DNA of 12,329 nucleotides from positions 1,062-13,390 of the forward strand of contig JAADFY010000242.1 of NCBI GenBank assembly GCA_013152625.1. The letters run 5' to 3'. This stretch comes from Alphaproteobacteria bacterium. GTDB lineage: Bacteria > Pseudomonadota > Alphaproteobacteria > Rhizobiales > Devosiaceae. How positions within the stretch are numbered: position 1 is the first letter of the stretch; every line of letters starts with the position of its first letter. Made by a program: the position numbers and the translations under genes. Positions 1 to 7,499 of the stretch are shown one piece after another. The notes below the pieces were generated by a model. It saw only the letters and a list, made by a program, of their open reading frames with translations. It did no database searches and was not told the DNA's origin.

Positions 1-127
1 CGATGGGCTCAATCTGGCGGCAACAGCTTAAAACATCAATGATTTAGATCAAGGACGGTGGTTTTGTAACAGTTCATCTCCGTCTATAGGTCTGGACCCT
101 AAGCCCTTGCTCGCCGGCCTGCGGAGG
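1..127. other. Left-edge intergenic sequence downstream of marC
   Basis: This stretch lies beyond the marC stop codon and no convincing gene is visible in it. Short open frames cross it on both strands but none resembles a known protein. I see no clear intrinsic terminator for the marC transcript. The only recognisable signal is an FNR/FixK-like dyad at 39-52, listed separately. Confidence 0.5.
39..52. promoter_or_regulatory. Possible FNR/FixK-type binding site
   Basis: The sequence ATGAT-TTAG-ATCAA matches the FNR/FixK/ANR consensus TTGAT-N4-ATCAA at nine of ten defined positions. This family of CRP-like regulators responds to oxygen or redox state. No convincing -10 element sits at the usual distance on either side, and the gene it might control would lie outside the window to the left. 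A chance match is quite possible. Confidence 0.25.
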
Positions 128-781
128 TTAGTTTGCCACCGGGCCGAGCAGCCCGGAGGCACTGATTCCGTCAAAAATGAACTGGACCGCCAGTGCCGCG
201 AGCAATATCCCCACCACCCGGGAAACCACGGCAAGACCGGTCAGCCCAAGCAGGCGCTGAATGGGAATGGCCAGCAGCAGGGTAAACCAGGCAACGATCA
301 GAATAACCACCAGGGCGGCCAGAACCAGCCAGTATTCGGTGTCGGATTTTGCGCCAGTGGTCAAAAGGATCACTGCGGATATGGCGCCCGGCCCGGCCAG
401 CAACGGCAAGGCAAGGGGAAAGACGGAAATGTCGGTGCGTTTTCGCGCCTCGGCATGTTCCTCAGTGGTGGTGCCGGTACCGCCGGAATGGCGGGCAAAC
501 ACCATATCGATGGCAATCAGCATGAGCAAAATGCCCCCTGCGGTGCGCAATGCCGGCAAGGTGATACCGAACAGATCCAGAATCAGCGAGCCCAAAAAGC
601 CAAACAGCAACAATATGACGGTCGCAATCAATACCCCGCGGGTGGCAAACGCCCGGCGCTCGGCATTGGTGTTGTCCTTGGTCAGGGCGGCGAAAATAAA
701 GGCGATATCGGCCACACCCACGGTGGCGAAAAACGTCGCCAGTGGGACCAGAAACAGGTTGGCCGAAATACCGTCGATCAT
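128..781 (-). CDS. MarC family integral membrane protein
   Basis: This is a 217-residue, very hydrophobic protein of the MarC (UPF0056) family. Members are multi-spanning inner-membrane proteins of unsettled function. The name comes from the mar locus, but a role in multiple antibiotic resistance has not held up for E. coli MarC. About six membrane segments can be seen, for example residues 8-32, 48-72 and 76-95, then three more in the C-terminal half. Family-like motifs include the N-terminal PLATFFA segment and the central PLALPLLAGPGAIS segment. A charged loop rich in His, Glu, Arg and Thr separates the two halves. The ATG overlaps the gshB stop as ATGA, so it is the last gene of the rsmI-yraN-gshB operon and probably translationally coupled. 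Family assignment is firm; substrate is unknown. Confidence 0.9.
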   Translation of the reverse strand: MIDGISANLFLVPLATFFATVGVADIAFIFAALTKDNTNAERRAFATRGVLIATVILLLFGFLGSLILDLFGITLPALRTAGGILLMLIAIDMVFARHSGGTGTTTEEHAEARKRTDISVFPLALPLLAGPGAISAVILLTTGAKSDTEYWLVLAALVVILIVAWFTLLLAIPIQRLLGLTGLAVVSRVVGILLAALAVQFIFDGISASGLLGPVAN

Positions 782-1746
782 GGGCTAAGCTCCGGCCCGG
801 CGGACCCGAGCCGCCGTTCAATGGCATCCCAGATCATGGGCGCAATGAGGGGCCCGCCAAAGCGGGCAATTTCGCGAATGCCGGTGGGGGAGGTAACGTT
901 GATTTCGGTCAGATAATCGCCGATTACATCTATGCCGACAAAAATCAGATCCCGGGCCCGAAGCGCCGGGGCAATCGCTGCACAGATTTCGCGTTCCCGG
1001 GCATTTAAGTCACTTAACTCGGGCCGGCCACCCACATGCAGGTTGGAGCGCGCTTCACCCCTGGCGGGCACCCGGTTAAGCGCGGCCACCGGTTCGCCGT
1101 CAATGATGATGATGCGCTTGTCGCCCTGACGCACGGCGGGCAGGTATTTCTGGATCATGAAGGGCTCGACAAAACTTTGTTCGAACATTTCGATGAGGGC
1201 GGTCAGGTTCTGGTCGTCGACAGTGACCATAAAAACCCCGGCGCCGCCGTTGCCATAAAGCGGCTTTAAAATAATATCGCCGTGCTGGTGGCGAAACTGG
1301 TGAATTCGCCCCCGGTCCCGGGTAATCAGGGTGGGGGGCATCAGGTGGGCAAACTCGGTGACCAGAATTTTCTCCGGCGCGTTGCGCACAGAGGCCGGAT
1401 TATTGACCACCAGGGTTTTGGGGTGAATGCGCTCCAGCAAATGGGTGGAGGTGATGTAATTCATGTCAAAGGGCGGATCCTGGCGCAGCAAAACCACGTC
1501 AAATTCGCTCAAATCGGCGGCCTCGGGTTCACTTTTGGTGAAATGGGCGCCCCGGGGCCGGTCAAATAATTGCACGTTTGCGACGCTGGCAAGAACGGCA
1601 CCGTCCTGAAGGGCCAGGGTGTCGGGGGTGTAATAGGAGACCGAATGGCCTCGTTCCTGGGCCTCCAGCATGAGGGCAAAACTGCTGTCGCCGGGGGGAT
1701 CAATCGCCTCGATGGGGTCCATTTGTACGGCAACTCTTAAGGTCAT
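778..1746 (-). CDS. gshB: Glutathione synthetase
   Basis: This 322-residue cytosolic ATP-grasp ligase joins gamma-glutamylcysteine and glycine with ATP hydrolysis, the second step of glutathione synthesis. Length and domain order are normal: an N-terminal substrate domain starting MTLRVAVQMDPI, the RQDPPFDMNYI motif at 88-98, then the ATP-grasp domain. Visible signatures are KPLYGNGGAG (161-170) for the glycine-rich ATP loop, GDKRIIIIDGEP (208-219), ARGEARSNLHVGG (228-240), and EINVTSPTGIRE (281-292), which carries metal- and substrate-binding residues. The ATG lies 15 bases past the yraN stop with only a weak ribosome site. The stop overlaps the marC start. Placement behind rsmI and yraN is common in alphaproteobacteria. 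Confidence 0.97.
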   Translation of the reverse strand: MTLRVAVQMDPIEAIDPPGDSSFALMLEAQERGHSVSYYTPDTLALQDGAVLASVANVQLFDRPRGAHFTKSEPEAADLSEFDVVLLRQDPPFDMNYITSTHLLERIHPKTLVVNNPASVRNAPEKILVTEFAHLMPPTLITRDRGRIHQFRHQHGDIILKPLYGNGGAGVFMVTVDDQNLTALIEMFEQSFVEPFMIQKYLPAVRQGDKRIIIIDGEPVAALNRVPARGEARSNLHVGGRPELSDLNAREREICAAIAPALRARDLIFVGIDVIGDYLTEINVTSPTGIREIARFGGPLIAPMIWDAIERRLGSAGPELSP

Positions 1747-1761
1747 TGCTTGTTCCGATGT

Positions 1762-2151
1762 TTACAAACCAGTGGCGTCAAATGCGCCCCTGACATGGAC
1801 CGGCCAGCAATAGGGCGCAAGCACAATTACATCAAAGCGCAGGTTCAGGCCGGCAGCTTCAGGGTGGGTGGCCAGCCACCAGCGGGCGGCTGCAATGATG
1901 CGAGGCTGATTGGCGGCACCAAGGGCGTCCGTGTGGCCCGATTTTGTCCGCCGGGTCTTGACCTCGGCAAAAACAAGGGTTTTGCCACGCCGGGCGATAA
2001 TATCTATTTCGCCCAGGGGGGTTTTAAACCGCCGGTGGAGCACGGTGTAAAACCGGGCCTGCAACCACAGTGCCGCCAGCAATTCGCCCAGGTGGCCAAA
2101 CTGTTCTGCCCGGCGTCTGGACTGGCGATGACTTTGGTGCCCGGTGCTCAT
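1762..2151 (-). CDS. yraN: YraN family (UPF0102) nuclease-fold protein
   Basis: This 129-residue small basic protein belongs to the YraN/UPF0102 family. The family has a restriction-endonuclease-like fold and no firmly established function; roles in DNA processing have been suggested. The diagnostic catalytic-type motif is present: GEIDIIARRG (47-56) followed by FAEVKTRR (61-68), giving the acidic-x(n)-ExK arrangement of PD-(D/E)XK nucleases. The N-terminus is Arg- and His-rich. The ATG overlaps the rsmI stop in an ATGA, which points to coupled translation. The rsmI-yraN pair is widely conserved, which supports the call. There is no sign of damage to the gene. Confidence 0.92.
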   Translation of the reverse strand: MSTGHQSHRQSRRRAEQFGHLGELLAALWLQARFYTVLHRRFKTPLGEIDIIARRGKTLVFAEVKTRRTKSGHTDALGAANQPRIIAAARWWLATHPEAAGLNLRFDVIVLAPYCWPVHVRGAFDATGL

Positions 2152-3032
2152 TTTTCCGCATCGCGCATTTTTAACGCTGCGGAATAAACCTGCGCCCGGC
2201 GCACGCCAAACCGGCGCGCCGTTTGCGTAACCGCTTCGCTCAGGGCCATTTCAGGCAGGGCTTCTGCCAGGGCATCCAGCCACTGTTGGGCCGGCACAGG
2301 CGTTACGGGTTTTCCCGAAACCAGAACCACCAGTTCGCCGCGAACGCCTTGCCCTTTGAAATTAGTGGCCAAATCGCCAACCGACCCGCGATAGATGGTT
2401 TCAAACCGTTTGGTCAGTTCGCGCCCGATCACCGCGTGGCGCCCGGCGCCGAACTGTTCGGCAAGGGCTGTCAGAAACGCGGCCAGCCGGCGGGGTGATT
2501 CGTAAAAAATCAGAGTTTCGGGCCGGGCGGACAATTCAGCCAGCCATTTGGTCCGGGCGACTAGTTTTGGCGGCGCAAACCCGCAAAACGTAAACCGGTT
2601 CGTGGGCAGACCGGCCACCGAAAGTCCGGCCAGCAGCGCCGAGGCGCCGGGTATTGGCACAACGGAAATGTCCATTTCCCCCGCTTGCCGAACCAGCACG
2701 AACCCCGGATCAGACAGAAGCGGGGTGCCGGCGTCTGTAATCAGGGCCATGGAAGAGCCCCCGGAGATTTGCGATAAAAGCGCCGGGGCAGCGGCGGTTT
2801 CGTTGTGCTCGTGGAAGGCACGGCAGGGGGTTTTTATCTCATAGTGGGACAATAGCTTGCGCGAAGTGCGGGTATCTTCACACAGGATGAGATCAACCCC
2901 GGCCAGAATGTTCAGGGCGCGCACGCTAATATCGGCGAGATTGCCGATGGGGGTGGCGACCACATACAGGCCCGGAGCCGGGGCGGGCGCCTCGAAGCCG
3001 TGTCCGCCGATCACGAATTTTGAGGTTTTCAT
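2148..3032 (-). CDS. rsmI: 16S rRNA (cytidine(1402)-2'-O)-methyltransferase RsmI
   Basis: This 294-residue SAM-dependent enzyme of the tetrapyrrole-methylase fold 2'-O-methylates C1402 in the decoding centre of 16S rRNA. Signatures in order are GLYVVATPIGNLADIS (21-36), LILCEDTRTSRKLL (48-61), FHEHNE (73-78), ALITDAGTPLLSDPGF (96-111) and the PIPGASALLAGLSVAGLP segment (126-143). A C-terminal helical part (about 240-290) with VTQTARRFGVRRAQVYSAAL follows. The N-terminus has about 20 extra residues before the conserved core, within the family's usual range. It is the first gene of the minus-strand operon. The ATG lacks a good ribosome site. The gene is divergent from the LppC gene across roughly 250 bases. 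Confidence 0.96.
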   Translation of the reverse strand: MKTSKFVIGGHGFEAPAPAPGLYVVATPIGNLADISVRALNILAGVDLILCEDTRTSRKLLSHYEIKTPCRAFHEHNETAAAPALLSQISGGSSMALITDAGTPLLSDPGFVLVRQAGEMDISVVPIPGASALLAGLSVAGLPTNRFTFCGFAPPKLVARTKWLAELSARPETLIFYESPRRLAAFLTALAEQFGAGRHAVIGRELTKRFETIYRGSVGDLATNFKGQGVRGELVVLVSGKPVTPVPAQQWLDALAEALPEMALSEAVTQTARRFGVRRAQVYSAALKMRDAEK

Positions 3033-3286
3033 GGTCGCAAAAGCCAGTATTGATGCTCAATAACGCTATATTCCTCTTTAAGGGTGAGGTGCAGTTTTGT
3101 ATAGGATAACGGTTCAGGTTACGCACAAAGGTGAGATCGTCGGACCGTTTGCCCGGATTTAGCCCGGTTTGGAGACCAGGGACAGACGGCGTTTTTTCGA
3201 ACTTTCGGCAAGGGCGGGGCGCCCGGTTAACCCAGATTGTGGCCTTGCGTCGTTCAATCGAGGTTTTTTTCAAGGAGTTGGCACTG

Positions 3287-4624
3287 GTGGTAGCGCTTGC
3301 GGCACGTTCGCCTGGCAAAATTTCGGCGGGCTGGTTACCGGCCCTGACCGGTGCCGGGTCGGCCCGGAAAAAACGAAACTGGCGGGCGGTGGCCGGCAAA
3401 TATGTGTGGTGGCTGGCCGCGGGCCTGATTTTGGCGCAGGTGGCGGGGTGTGCCACCGGCGGTGGCGGCGGTGGATTTGGCACCTCCCGGCAAATTGATC
3501 CCGTAACCCAACCGGCTTTTGGCGAGACCTCCGTTTTGCCGGCGCCCCAGGGCCAGGTTGTGGGAACCGGCCCGGTGCGGGTGGCCCTGTTGCTGCCCCT
3601 TTCCGGCGACCCGGGGCTGGCTCAGGTGGGGCAATCCATGGGCAATGCGGCAACCCTGGCCATGGAGGCAATCGGGCGCAGCACGGGCACGGCCAACAAC
3701 ATCCACCTGGTAATCAAGGATACCGGGGGCAATGCGGTTGCGGCGCGTAACGCAGCCGCTGCTGCGATAACCGAGGGTGCACGGCTGATTATCGGCCCGC
3801 TGCAGGCGGCCAGTGTACAGGCCGCCGGCGGGGTGGCCCGGGCATCCGGTGTGCCGTTAATCGGGTTTTCCAACAATTCAGGGGCCGCATCGCAGGGCAT
3901 TTACCTGCTTAATGTTCTGCCCGAAACCGAGGCACTTCGTTCGGTGGGCTATGCCATGTCTTTGGGGCGCAAATCGTTTGCCGTGGTGACGTCGCGCACC
4001 TCGTCGGGGGAGGTCAATCTGGCCGCATTCCGGGCAGCGGCATCACAACTGGGGGCCAATGTTACCTCGATATTCCAGTTTGACGGGTCCAGCGAAGAAG
4101 ATTTCAGAAATGCTGTTTCCCAGTTGATCCCGCTCATCCAGACCGGGGTCATCGACGCGCTTTATCTGCCCGAACGGCTGTTTGCGCCCAGTGCTGCGGT
4201 GCTTATGGAGTCGGCGCAACTGGACAAATCAACATTTACAATCCTGGGTTCAGCCGACTGGGATGGGGATGTAAAAGTGGCCCAGACCGCTTTTCTGGAC
4301 GGGGCGCTGTTTCCCGCCGTGGACCCGGCGGGCTATGACCGGCTGTCCCGTGCCTATCAAACACAGTTCGGCATGCCGCCCCACCGGCTGGCAACCCTGG
4401 CATCCACCGCGGTCAAACTGGCCAATCATTCTTTGCTGGCGGGCACCAATCCGCCCTATCAGACCGATCAACTGATCAATTCGCGCGGTTTTCTAGGCGA
4501 TGACGGGGGGGTGCGGTTTTTTCGAAACGGCACCAATATCCACCAGCTGGTGATTAAACGGCTGCAAATCAATGGCGGCCCGCAGGTGGTGGACGGGCTG
4601 AAATATCCGCCCATCGGGCGATAA
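3287..4624 (+). CDS. LppC-type penicillin-binding protein activator lipoprotein
   Basis: This is a predicted outer-membrane lipoprotein of about 445 residues in the LppC/LpoA-like family, built on a type-1 periplasmic-binding-protein (Leu/Ile/Val-binding-like) fold. LpoA homologues activate class A penicillin-binding proteins; whether this alphaproteobacterial branch does the same is inferred. I chose the GTG at 3287 because a perfect AAGGAG (3272-3277) sits nine bases before it. The frame stays open upstream to a GTG at 3131 without any such site. The signal peptide has a basic RKKR stretch, then a hydrophobic WWLAAGLILAQ and the lipobox VAGC; Cys55 would be lipidated. A Gly-rich linker follows, and the binding-protein fold starts at VALLLPLSGD (about 99). 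The n-region is long, so a later start such as the GTG at 3389 cannot be excluded. It converges on hemW. Confidence 0.88.
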   Translation: MVALAARSPGKISAGWLPALTGAGSARKKRNWRAVAGKYVWWLAAGLILAQVAGCATGGGGGGFGTSRQIDPVTQPAFGETSVLPAPQGQVVGTGPVRVALLLPLSGDPGLAQVGQSMGNAATLAMEAIGRSTGTANNIHLVIKDTGGNAVAARNAAAAAITEGARLIIGPLQAASVQAAGGVARASGVPLIGFSNNSGAASQGIYLLNVLPETEALRSVGYAMSLGRKSFAVVTSRTSSGEVNLAAFRAAASQLGANVTSIFQFDGSSEEDFRNAVSQLIPLIQTGVIDALYLPERLFAPSAAVLMESAQLDKSTFTILGSADWDGDVKVAQTAFLDGALFPAVDPAGYDRLSRAYQTQFGMPPHRLATLASTAVKLANHSLLAGTNPPYQTDQLINSRGFLGDDGGVRFFRNGTNIHQLVIKRLQINGGPQVVDGLKYPPIGR

Positions 4625-4632
4625 AAGTTTTT
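4608..4632 (+). terminator. Weak terminator-like hairpin at the lppC 3' end
   Basis: A short hairpin CGCCC-atc-GGGCG (4608-4620) ends just before the lppC stop codon. After seven bases comes a run of five T, then more T-rich sequence. The stem is only five pairs and the gap before the T-run is longer than usual, so termination would be weak at best. Confidence 0.3.
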
Positions 4633-4775
4633 CTTTTGCCTCACGGGTCGCACCGCATCCAACATGACGCTGGTCGCTATGTTGGATACTGACCCTCCGG
4701 CGGGGCGGCGCTTGCGCCGGCTCGCGTTAAAGCTCGCGGAACTCAGGGTCCAGAGATAGAGGCGCCCAGGCTGCC
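4633..4775 (+). repeat. Modular intergenic repeat, copy A (between lppC and hemW)
   Basis: This copy fills most of the space between the convergent genes lppC and hemW. It opens with CTTTT-GCCTCACGG (4633-4646), continues with a nine-pair hairpin (4657-4687) and CCTCCGGCGGGGCGG, then the perfect hairpin CGGCGC-TT-GCGCCG (4706-4719). A GCTCGCGTTAAAGCTCGC arm follows. The part from GCGCCGGCTCGCGTT (4714) to about 4763 aligns closely with 9723-9773 of copy B. No open frame of interest is present. The boundary to the right is unclear. Confidence 0.6.
4657..4687. repeat. Perfect nine-pair inverted repeat inside copy A
   Basis: The arms ATCCAACAT (4657-4665) and ATGTTGGAT (4679-4687) are perfect reverse complements around a 13-base loop. 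No T-run follows on either strand, so it is not a classical terminator. The arms do not occur in the other repeat copies. It could act as a bidirectional transcript-end structure for lppC and hemW, or be an inserted palindrome. Confidence 0.55.
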
Positions 4776-4787
4776 GGAGGGGCCCCT

Positions 4788-5942
4788 TCACGCAGCAAGA
4801 TCGGCCACCACCGCATCGAGCACCGGCCATCCCTGATCGGTCACCCGTAAATTGCCATTGGACAATATCTCAACAAAGCCGGTGCCGGTCAGTTCATCAA
4901 TCTGGGCCGATTGCAGCGGCCGGCCGGCAAGCTCTTGATATCTTCGCGGGGAAATGCCGGTCTTGAGGCGAAGCCCCATGACCAGATATTCATCCCCCGC
5001 CTCGCCGGGCTGCAACCGCTCGTCGGTTTCAAGGCCATGGCCCTGCCTGTTAACCTGTTCCGCCCATGCCGCAGGCGCTTTAAGCGCCGCAGTGGCGTGG
5101 CGCTCACCTTCAATCAGCAGCCGGCCATGGGCGCCGGGGCCAATGCCGGCATATTGGCCATAGGTCCAGTAAACCAGATTGTGGCGGCTTTGCTGACCGG
5201 GCCGGGCGTGGTTGGAAATTTCATAGGCGGGCAGGCCGGTGGCGGCACACAGCTCCTGGGTCAGATCGAACATGTCGGCGGCCAGGTCACTGTCCGGCAT
5301 GGCCAGTTTTCCCGCCTGATAGAGATCAAAATAGCGGGTGCCGGCCTCTATGGTGAGCTGATAGAGCGAAATATGGCCCCGGGTCAGGGCCAGGGCTTCG
5401 GTCAGTTCATAACGCCAGTCGTCCAAAGACTGACCGGGGCGGGCATAAATGAGATCAAAACTGGTGCGGTCAAAAACAGTTTGCGCCAACTCCAGGGCGC
5501 GCACGGCTTCGTTGGCCGTGTGCTGGCGGCCCAGGGCGGTTAGCGCTTCGGGGCGCAGGGATTGTATGCCGATGGAAAGCCGATTGACCCCGGCGGCGGC
5601 AAACCCGGCAAAACGGCCCGCCTCCACGCTGGTCGGGTTGGCCTCAAGGGTGATTTCGGCCTTTTTGTCCATGCTCCAGCAGGCGGCAATGGCTTCAAGG
5701 ATGGTACCCACCGAGGCGGGGTCCATCAAAGAGGGGGTGCCGCCGCCGAAAAACACCGAATCAACACTTCCGCCGGGCGTGCGCGCCGCTGTGGTTTCGA
5801 TCTCGCGCACATAGGCGCGAACAAACGCGGCTTCATCAAACGGGCCCCGGTGCACATGGGAATTGAAATCGCAATAAGGACATTTGGCGGCGCAAAACGG
5901 CCAATGGACATAAACGCCGAAGCTGGTGCCATCAAGTCTCAC
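4788..5942 (-). CDS. hemW: Radical SAM heme chaperone HemW
   Basis: This 384-residue HemN-like radical SAM protein belongs to the HemW group. HemW binds and delivers heme and is not the oxygen-independent coproporphyrinogen oxidase that older annotations name. Seen in the sequence are the 4Fe-4S cluster motif CAAKCPYC (Cys17, Cys21, Cys24) after VYVHWPF, the glycine motif FFGGGTPS (about 64-71), EANPTSVE, GVNRLSIGIQS, the DLIYARPGQ segment and the HemW-type HNLVYWTYGQYAGIGPGAHG. I chose the GTG at 5942 because GGAGG (5950-5954) lies six bases upstream. A TTG at 5957 would leave that site inside the gene. With this start it overlaps the rdgB 3' end by 11 bases, so it is probably coupled. It is the last gene of rph-rdgB-hemW. 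Confidence 0.95.
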   Translation of the reverse strand: MRLDGTSFGVYVHWPFCAAKCPYCDFNSHVHRGPFDEAAFVRAYVREIETTAARTPGGSVDSVFFGGGTPSLMDPASVGTILEAIAACWSMDKKAEITLEANPTSVEAGRFAGFAAAGVNRLSIGIQSLRPEALTALGRQHTANEAVRALELAQTVFDRTSFDLIYARPGQSLDDWRYELTEALALTRGHISLYQLTIEAGTRYFDLYQAGKLAMPDSDLAADMFDLTQELCAATGLPAYEISNHARPGQQSRHNLVYWTYGQYAGIGPGAHGRLLIEGERHATAALKAPAAWAEQVNRQGHGLETDERLQPGEAGDEYLVMGLRLKTGISPRRYQELAGRPLQSAQIDELTGTGFVEILSNGNLRVTDQGWPVLDAVVADLAA

Positions 5943-6567
5943 AACACGCCTCCACAAAACGGGAAAACGCCCGGGCGCGATGGCTAAGGCCCGGGTTCTG
6001 AGGGGTGCGCCCGTGTTTTTGCGCCTGGCTCATCTGACCAAAGGTAACATCGAACCCCTCGGGCTGAAACATGGGGTCATAGCCAAAACCGAGAGTGCCC
6101 CGGGGCGGCCAGATCAGGGTTCCCGCCACCCGACCCTCGAACGTGGCACATGCGCCTTGGGGGGTGGCCAGACACAGGCAGGCCACAAACTCGGCCCGGC
6201 GCGCATCCGGGCCGGTGGCGCCTTTTTCGACAAGGCCAAGATGCACCCTGATCATGGCATTGTCCCAGTTGCGCTCGGGGCCACCCCACAAGGCAGTATC
6301 GATGCCCGGAGCGCCATCAAGTGCATCCACGCACAGGCCCGAATCATCGGCCAGGGCTGTCAGGCCGCTGGCTCTGGCGGCAAACACTGCTTTAAGGGTG
6401 GCGTTTTCGGCGAAGGTTGTACCGGTCTCGTCGGGCGCCGGTAAATTGCGTTCACCCGCCGAGGGCAGCTTTAACCCGAAAGGGGTCAGAAGCGATCGCA
6501 ATTCGGCCAGCTTGCCCGCATTATGGGTGGCAAGAATTACGGTCTGGCCAGGGGCAAGCTTTTGCAT
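5932..6567 (-). CDS. rdgB: RdgB/HAM1 family XTP/dITP pyrophosphatase
   Basis: This 211-residue house-cleaning enzyme hydrolyses non-canonical purine nucleoside triphosphates (XTP, dITP, ITP) to the monophosphate and pyrophosphate, keeping them out of DNA and RNA. Family signatures are present: ATHNAGKLAEL near the N-terminus (THNAGK at about 14-19), TFAENATLKA (about 51-60), ALADDSGL (about 71-78) with the metal-binding acidic pair, GFGYDPMF (160-167) and SHRARAF (195-201). An insert of about eight residues lies between the KH and SHRARAF elements. I used the ATG at 6567. A GTG at 6573, overlapping the rph stop as TAGTG and closer to a GGAGG, is an equal alternative adding two residues. Confidence 0.95.
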   Translation of the reverse strand: MQKLAPGQTVILATHNAGKLAELRSLLTPFGLKLPSAGERNLPAPDETGTTFAENATLKAVFAARASGLTALADDSGLCVDALDGAPGIDTALWGGPERNWDNAMIRVHLGLVEKGATGPDARRAEFVACLCLATPQGACATFEGRVAGTLIWPPRGTLGFGYDPMFQPEGFDVTFGQMSQAQKHGRTPQNPGLSHRARAFSRFVEACCET

Positions 6568-6572
6568 GGGCA

Positions 6573-7298
6573 CTATTTTTGCGGTGCCTCCAGAACGGAT
6601 TTTTGCACTTCTATCAGCTCACCGATGCCTTTTTGGGCCAATGTGATCATTTCGCCCAGCTCGGCGGCTGAAAAGGGCTTGGCTTCGGCAGTGCCTTGAA
6701 TTTCAACAAAATCACCACCCCCGGTCATGACGAAATTGGCGTCGGTCTGGGCGTCACTATCTTCGGCATAGTCAAGATCGAGAACCGCCTGATCGCGATA
6801 AATTCCGCAGGAAACCGCCGCCAGATGATCACGCAGGGCCGACTTTGAGCACAGGTCCCGGGCCGCCAGCCAGCCAATGGCATCGCTAAGGGCGACAAAA
6901 GCGCCGGTAATTGCCGCGGTGCGGGTGCCGCCATCGGCCTGCAAAACATCGCAGTCGATGGTGATCTGGTTTTCGCCCAGGGCCTTCATGTCCACCACGG
7001 CGCGCAGGGAGCGGCCGATGAGGCGTTGAATTTCCTGGGTTCGGCCCGATTGTTTGCCGATTGCGGCCTCCCGGCGCATGCGGGTGCCGGTCGCCCGGGG
7101 CAGCATGCCATATTCGGCCGTCACCCACCCAAGCCCCATGCCCCGGCGCCAGTGGGGAAGCGTGGTTTCGACGCTGGCGGTGCACAGTACCTGGGTATTA
7201 CCGCAACAAATGAGACACGACCCCTCGGCATAGGGGCTGACGTGGCGTTCGAGTTTTATGGAGCGCAACTGATCGGGCGCTCTTTTGGATGGGCGCAT
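6573..7298 (-). CDS. rph: Ribonuclease PH
   Basis: This 241-residue phosphorolytic 3'-5' exoribonuclease trims the 3' ends of tRNA precursors using phosphate; the enzyme forms a hexameric ring. The open frame extends 51 codons further upstream, but the true start is the ATG at 7298. AGAGGA (7305-7310) is well spaced before it, and the family N-terminus MRPSKRAPDQLRSI begins there. Further signatures are YAEGSCLICCGNTQVLCTA (23-41), RRGMGLGWVTAEYGMLPRAT (51-70), RREAAIGKQSGRTQEIQRLIGRSLR (75-99) and DCDVLQADGGTRTAAITGA (115-133). It is the first gene of rph-rdgB-hemW and is divergent from hrcA, an arrangement often seen in alphaproteobacteria. Confidence 0.97.
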   Translation of the reverse strand: MRPSKRAPDQLRSIKLERHVSPYAEGSCLICCGNTQVLCTASVETTLPHWRRGMGLGWVTAEYGMLPRATGTRMRREAAIGKQSGRTQEIQRLIGRSLRAVVDMKALGENQITIDCDVLQADGGTRTAAITGAFVALSDAIGWLAARDLCSKSALRDHLAAVSCGIYRDQAVLDLDYAEDSDAQTDANFVMTGGGDFVEIQGTAEAKPFSAAELGEMITLAQKGIGELIEVQKSVLEAPQK

Positions 7299-7400
7299 AT
7301 CTATCCTCTGACCGGGCGGGAAATAACAAAAAAGAAGGCCTGACCTAAACGCAAAGCCGCCCGGGGTAAAGCCAAGCCGCAAGGCGGCCACATTTGAACC

Positions 7401-7445
7401 CCAACCGGTTGAGCGCCAGCCGGTCGGGCGCCAACCGGGGGTGAT
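7401..7445. repeat. Three imperfect 15-base tandem repeats upstream of hrcA
   Basis: Three adjacent 15-base units can be read: CCAACCGGTTGAGCG, CCAGCCGGTCGGGCG and CCAACCGGGGGTGAT. They lie in the rph-hrcA divergent region, directly before the likely hrcA promoter. The last unit touches its possible -35. Read on the minus strand they give the repetitive GWRPTGWRST segment upstream of the true rph start, which further argues that this segment is not coding. Confidence 0.6.
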
Positions 7446-7473
7446 TCGCAACCCGGCCCGATTGGTCTATACT
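7445..7473 (+). promoter_or_regulatory. Candidate housekeeping promoter of hrcA
   Basis: TATACT (7468-7473) matches the -10 consensus at five of six bases. TTCGCA (7445-7450), 17 bases upstream, matches -35 at four of six. A short dyad TGGTC-N8-GACCA surrounds the -10. Transcription would begin near 7480, which favours the second TTG (7500) as the hrcA start. No CIRCE dyad is present. Confidence 0.4.
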
Positions 7474-7499
7474 GGGACCAGTTGCAGATAGGCGCTAAA

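Noticed and set aside
107..916. Long plus-strand open frame opposite marC and gshB
   Set aside because: It is antisense to two clear genes, crosses their boundary, has Gln/Gly/His-rich composition typical of a reverse-strand frame in GC-rich DNA, and resembles no family I know.
3033..3130. Possible divergent promoters for rsmI and lppC (TATAGG at 3100, TATAGC on the minus strand near 3065-3070)
   Set aside because: No acceptable -35 element is found at 16-18 bases from any of the -10-like sequences, so I cannot support a specific promoter call.
4781..4788. GGGGCCCC palindrome next to the hemW stop as a terminator
   Set aside because: It has no loop of workable size and no T-run on the minus strand after it, so it does not meet intrinsic terminator criteria.
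7299..7400. Promoter for rph on the minus strand
   Set aside because: One must exist in or near this gap, but the -35 and -10 candidates (TTGCGT, TTTTGT) are too poor to place it.
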